Shown: one piece after another, positions 60,873 to 64,000 of the stretch
Layout of the letters: each line of letters opens with the position of its first letter
How positions within the stretch are numbered: the first letter of the stretch is position 1
Assembly (NCBI RefSeq): GCF_000234095.1
Contig: NZ_JH376799.1
Coordinates: forward strand, 508,537-572,536
Origin: Centipeda infelix ATCC 43532
GTDB taxonomy: Bacteria > Bacillota > Negativicutes > Selenomonadales > Selenomonadaceae
DNA length: 64,000 nt
Direction: 5' to 3'
The notes under the pieces: model-generated
Told to the model about the DNA's origin: nothing
Database searches by the model: none
The model's input: the letters and a program-made list of their open reading frames with translations, nothing else
Program-made: the position numbers and the translations under genes

Positions 60873-62075
60873 TTACACCTTGAACTTACCCACAAGCGCA
60901 TCAAGCTCTGCGGCGAGCCCCTTGAGGTGCTCAGCGGTTGCGGCGAAGGCATCGAGGGAGGCAGTTTCCTGCTCGATGGCGGCTGCCGCATCCGTCGTGT
61001 GCCCCGTGATCTCATGCGATGCTTTGGCGACCTCCTCCGATGCCGCTGCTGCGACCTGTGCACAGGCGCGTACCGCCTCGATGGAGGTGAGGAGTGCCGT
61101 GCGATTGACGTTCTCCGATTGCGAGAGTGCCTGCATCTCCTCCAGATGCGCAGAGATGCCGTTCACACTCGTTGCAAGCATCTGGACATTCTCATCCTGC
61201 TCATTTGTGTGCTCGGCGATATGCGTGACGGCGATTGCATTGTACTCGACCGCCTTACTGTTCTCGACGCTTGCCCGCCACATCGTATCCGACAGCCCCG
61301 CGACCTCGGTCGCGCACGCCTGTGCACGCCGCATAATCCGGCGCAGTTCACTGACAAATGCGTTGAATGACTGCACAATGCGTCCGATCTCGTCAAACTG
61401 TTTCGCGGTGAGCTGCTGCGTGAGATCCGCCTCCTTGCCCGCCACCTCAAGGAATGATGCCGTCAGTGTCTCTATCGGGCGCAGCACCTCCATAATGACG
61501 CAGTAGGAGGAAGCGACAAAGACGAGGAAGGCAAGGACAATGACACCGACGCCGATTTTTTGAGATACACGGATCTTTGCCTGACTGGCGGCATCGTACG
61601 CCGTGACGAGATTGTCCACTGCGCTCACATAGCCGACAACCTCAGCGGCGACAACGGCATTTGCATCGTACTTCTCCTCCGGACCCACAGCACCCGCGAC
61701 GGCAAACACATGCGTCCGGTACTCCTCCCAGAGGGGCTGCAGTGTGCGGAGCTGCTCCTTGACCGCCTCGTCTGACGCCGGGCGGAGATTCAGCTCCGCA
61801 TCGCCCCGGCGGAGTCCCGTAAGAATGCGGTCATATTGCTCAATCTGTGCGAGCATCGTCCGCCGAAGATCTGCCGCCTCATCCGCATCGGCAGGAACCA
61901 AACGCGCCGAGAGCCACGCGAGCTGATAGGCACGCATCCGCAAGGAGCCGGACGCATTGACGGCAGTAGCATCTCCATCCAGTTGTGCAAAGGTGGCAAA
62001 GTTCAGCCCGACCAAACCGACGATGAAAGCAAAGAGGGCAACGAGCGTGATTCGTAGTTTATTTTGGATTGTCAT
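60873..62075 (-). CDS. chemoreceptor-like protein with PilJ/NarX-type sensor and HAMP, lacking signalling tip
   Basis: About 400 residues. Membrane helix 1 (LVALFAFIVGLVGLNFATFA), a periplasmic four-helix sensor of the type IV pili methyl-accepting kind (SLRMRAYQLAWLSARLV), helix 2 (KIGVGVIVLAFLVFVASSY), a HAMP region (PIETLTASFLEVAGKEADLT), then a coiled coil of only about 150 residues. The conserved hairpin tip that binds CheA/CheW (core NLLALNAAIEAARAGE) is absent. It may be a modified receptor or a partner for another system. Ends at the terminator shared with fruA. Confidence 0.82.
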   Translation of the reverse strand: MTIQNKLRITLVALFAFIVGLVGLNFATFAQLDGDATAVNASGSLRMRAYQLAWLSARLVPADADEAADLRRTMLAQIEQYDRILTGLRRGDAELNLRPASDEAVKEQLRTLQPLWEEYRTHVFAVAGAVGPEEKYDANAVVAAEVVGYVSAVDNLVTAYDAASQAKIRVSQKIGVGVIVLAFLVFVASSYCVIMEVLRPIETLTASFLEVAGKEADLTQQLTAKQFDEIGRIVQSFNAFVSELRRIMRRAQACATEVAGLSDTMWRASVENSKAVEYNAIAVTHIAEHTNEQDENVQMLATSVNGISAHLEEMQALSQSENVNRTALLTSIEAVRACAQVAAAASEEVAKASHEITGHTTDAAAAIEQETASLDAFAATAEHLKGLAAELDALVGKFKV

Positions 62076-62150
62076 GTTTCTCTCTCGCCTCAATAGAAAA
62101 AATTCTCTCTATTATTATATCGCAGAAAGAAGGCTGTGCAATACCCCTAT

Positions 62151-62196
62151 CAAAAAAAGGTCTGCTGCACGAAGTTTTTCGCTTCATGCAGCAGAC
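62151..62196 (-). terminator. terminator after msrA-like gene
   Basis: GTCTGCTGCACGAAG (62160-62174) and CTTCATGCAGCAGAC (62182-62196) form a 15-bp stem with one wobble; minus-strand tail CTTTTTTT. Confidence 0.85.
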
Positions 62197-62200
62197 GCAT

Positions 62201-62758
62201 TCACAGTTTCACAAGTTCGCGCAGACGCGCGAGGTCGATGTAGGTCTCCGTCTCGGGATGCCGCGTGAGATAGCCCTGATGCTCGTCCTCCGCCGCTTGA
62301 AATGAGGTGAGGCGTTCCATCGTCGCATGCAGGACGCGCCGTGCCGCCGCGCTGCTGTTCGGGTCGTTGAGCGTCAGGTGCTCCCCCGTCGCGGGACAGC
62401 GTCCCTTCCCCGCGAGGAAGGTGAGATAGAGCTGGATCTGAGGCTCATCCTCCACGCTCTCGTAGAAGACACCTGCGCGGTACATCGCGCCGCGCACATA
62501 GCCCTGCCCGTCGATGCTGTACGGGGTCACAACGGCAAAGTGCAGGTCGAGGAGCTGTGAGATGTCGATCTTCTTCGGATCGTAGCAGATCTCGACGCCC
62601 ATGCGCCCGCCTGCCGCACCTGTCGCCACATCCTCATGGCGGGCATTGGGCGCGGCATTGATATAGCCCGTACGAACGCTCGCGATGCCGCGCCGTCCCG
62701 TAAAGACCTCCTCAAGCTCGTACATATCCGCGCCCGAGAGGCAGATGCGTTTGTGCAA
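62201..62758 (-). CDS. MsrA-fold protein without the catalytic cysteine
   Basis: About 185 residues similar along the length to peptide-methionine (S)-S-oxide reductase: TGYINAAPNARHEDVATG, VEICYDPKKIDISQLLDLHF, YVRGAMYRAGVFY and the late FQAAEDEHQGYL. The active-site motif GCFWG is replaced by ADMYE, putting Asp where the catalytic Cys should be; the codon is GAT, so it is not a selenocysteine. A Cys lies five residues upstream. It may be inactive as a reductase or have a new role. Start is probably TTG at 62758 with AAGGGGGA upstream; the frame upstream runs through a GC-rich repeat. Confidence 0.8.
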   Translation of the reverse strand: MHKRICLSGADMYELEEVFTGRRGIASVRTGYINAAPNARHEDVATGAAGGRMGVEICYDPKKIDISQLLDLHFAVVTPYSIDGQGYVRGAMYRAGVFYESVEDEPQIQLYLTFLAGKGRCPATGEHLTLNDPNSSAAARRVLHATMERLTSFQAAEDEHQGYLTRHPETETYIDLARLRELVKL

Positions 62759-62763
62759 TCTAA

Positions 62764-62816
62764 GTCCCCCTTCCACCACGCTGCGCGCGGTCCCCCTCCC
62801 CCGTAAACGGGGGAGG
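62764..62816. repeat. GC-rich intergenic hairpin repeat
   Basis: CCTCCCCC and GGGGGAGG (62795-62802 with 62809-62816) around GTAAAC, followed by GGTGGAAGGGGGA-type sequence on the minus strand. It resembles dispersed GC-rich hairpin repeats common in Firmicutes, and lies between meaB and the msrA-like gene. No T-run, so terminator activity is doubtful. Confidence 0.45.
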
Positions 62817-62822
62817 CTGTTC

Positions 62823-64000
62823 TCAATTCGTAAAGAGGTCAACCTGCCGCCCCGCTGCCTGTCGTACGTCGAACACGCTGAGGAGCTCGGCGACCGCCTG
62901 CGTCGGCGAGATGCCGCCCGAGAGAATCGCCTCCTTCACCTCAGGCATCCGTCCACGCACGATGGCATCGTCGAAGAACAGGTTGTGCAGATGCTCGTCG
63001 ATCATGCTGTTCATCCAGTCGAGCAGCTGACCGTCGCGCCGTTTCTTCCAGATGCCCGTCTCAGTTGTTTTGTCGCGGAAGATGCGGATGACTTCCCATA
63101 GTTCGGCAAGTCCTGTCTTTTCAATGGCAGAGGCGAGGTAGGCGTGCGTCTCCCAGCCCGGCGTCGCGGGACGGATGAATTCGATCATGCGCTCATACTG
63201 TCCGCGCGCAACCTTTGCCTTAATCAGATTATCGCCGTCCGCCTTGTTGATGACGATCGCATCGGCAAGCTCCATGATGCCCTTCTTGATGCCCTGCAGC
63301 TCGTCCCCCGCGCCCGTCAGCACGACGAGCAGGAAGAAGTCGACCATCGAGCGTACGGTCGTCTCGGACTGTCCGACACCGACCGTCTCGATGATGATGA
63401 CATCGTAGCCCGCCGCCTCGCAGAGCAGCATCGTCTCACGGCTCTTGCGCGCGACGCCGCCGAGCGTTCCGCCCGCAGGTGACGGACGGATGAACGCCTC
63501 GGGACGGCGTGAGAGTGTGCCCATGCGCGTCTTATCGCCGAGGATCGAGCCCTTTGTCACGGAACTCGTCGGGTCAACGGTGAGTACGGCGACGCGATGC
63601 CCCGCATCGCAGAGCATATTACCAAACGCCTCAATCATCGTGGACTTGCCCGCGCCGGGAACACCCGTGATACCGATGCGCAGGGCATTGCCTGTCCTTG
63701 GCAGGAGCCGCTGCAAGACTCGCTGTGCAAGCTTAAAGTGTTTGCTGCTGTTGCTCTCGATAAGCGTGATTGCACGCGAGAGTGTCATGCGGTCGCCGCG
63801 CGCAACGCCTTCCACATAGTCGTCCTCATTGAGGACGAGCTTTCTGCGCGGCATTCCCTTACCGTTCAGCAGTTTCGGATTGATATTTCCAACGGTCAAA
63901 TCCTTGATGCCTTCGATGCCGCCCATGACGCTTGTCGTGAACTTGCAGTCGGCATCCTCGGGTACCCAGTCGGGCCGTTCTGTGGTATATTTTTCGCTCA
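62823..64000 (-). CDS. meaB: methylmalonyl-CoA mutase-associated GTPase MeaB (start at or beyond window edge)
   Basis: G3E-family GTPase that protects and reloads the B12-dependent methylmalonyl-CoA mutase. Walker A is GITGVPGAGKST, switch regions PTSSVTKGSILGDKTRM and ETVGVGQSE, base motif INKADGDN. An ATG at 63926 has no ribosome site and the frame stays open to the window edge, reading SEKYTTERPDWVPEDAD after a partial codon TG; the start is therefore most likely an ATG split by the edge or lies further out. Points to succinate-propionate metabolism, as in Selenomonas and Veillonella. Confidence 0.93.
   Translation of the reverse strand, partial: SEKYTTERPDWVPEDADCKFTTSVMGGIEGIKDLTVGNINPKLLNGKGMPRRKLVLNEDDYVEGVARGDRMTLSRAITLIESNSSKHFKLAQRVLQRLLPRTGNALRIGITGVPGAGKSTMIEAFGNMLCDAGHRVAVLTVDPTSSVTKGSILGDKTRMGTLSRRPEAFIRPSPAGGTLGGVARKSRETMLLCEAAGYDVIIIETVGVGQSETTVRSMVDFFLLVVLTGAGDELQGIKKGIMELADAIVINKADGDNLIKAKVARGQYERMIEFIRPATPGWETHAYLASAIEKTGLAELWEVIRIFRDKTTETGIWKKRRDGQLLDWMNSMIDEHLHNLFFDDAIVRGRMPEVKEAILSGGISPTQAVAELLSVFDVRQAAGRQVDLFTN

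Noticed and set aside
62764-62816. CRISPR-like or rho-independent terminator reading of the GC-rich hairpin
   Set aside because: Single copy in the window, no spacers, and no T-run on either strand.

Overview
The window looks like chromosome from a flagellated member of the Negativicutes, most likely the Selenomonas/Centipeda group. This rests on the GC-rich sequence, the Bacillus-like late flagellar gene order (yvyF-flgM-flgN-flgK-flgL-yviE-fliW-csrA-flaG-fliD-fliS-fliT-flagellin), a long-form hibernation factor and a MeaB GTPase of methylmalonyl-CoA/propionate metabolism. No rRNA, tRNA, CRISPR array, transposase or prophage gene was seen. Most genes lie on the minus strand.

Layout. 0-9 kb is a mixed housekeeping stretch: ApbE flavinyltransferase, GtrA membrane protein, DeoR-type regulator, PflX-like radical SAM protein, a PepSY membrane protein with a P-type Ca2+-type ATPase, the ribosome hibernation factor and a cold-shock protein. 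9-24 kb (minus) is a run of seven overlapping or near-abutting glycosyltransferase and TPR genes, including three GT41 (O-GlcNAc-transferase-like) proteins and multi-module GT2 proteins. It lies just downstream of flagellin and has its own promoter beside the flagellin terminator. 24-35 kb is the late flagellar locus. The flagellin leader has two GGA-loop hairpins of the kind CsrA binds, and a third lies in front of flaG; csrA and its antagonist fliW are in the same locus.

35-40 kb holds a small operon resembling ferrosome (fez) clusters: a small membrane protein, two proteins with R-x-R/HMA-like domains and a P1B-type ATPase with an atypical SCG membrane motif. It is divergent from a YibE/F protein. 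Both promoters carry dyads of the form ATT(A/C)TCA-N7-TGA(T/G)AAT over the -10 region, which suggests one shared, possibly metal-responsive, repressor. A 162-bp MITE-like element sits exactly at the 3' end of this operon's first gene.

40-57 kb (minus) is a sugar-nucleotide and glycosyltransferase region. It has pseudaminic acid genes (pseB, pseC, a pseG-formyltransferase fusion, pseI) mixed with CDP-3,6-dideoxyhexose genes (rfbG, rfbH), a YerE-like ThDP enzyme, a short-chain reductase, a zinc-type C-methyltransferase, a radical SAM protein and two large GT2 proteins. The likely product is one or two unusual sugars for flagellin or envelope glycosylation: an N-formylated pseudaminic acid and a branched-chain CDP-dideoxyhexose. 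pseF, pseH, rfbF and rfbI are not in the window.

57-64 kb has a YitT protein, the fruK-fruA fructose PTS operon, a chemoreceptor-like protein without the signalling tip, an MsrA-fold protein without the catalytic cysteine, and MeaB, whose start lies at or just beyond the window edge.
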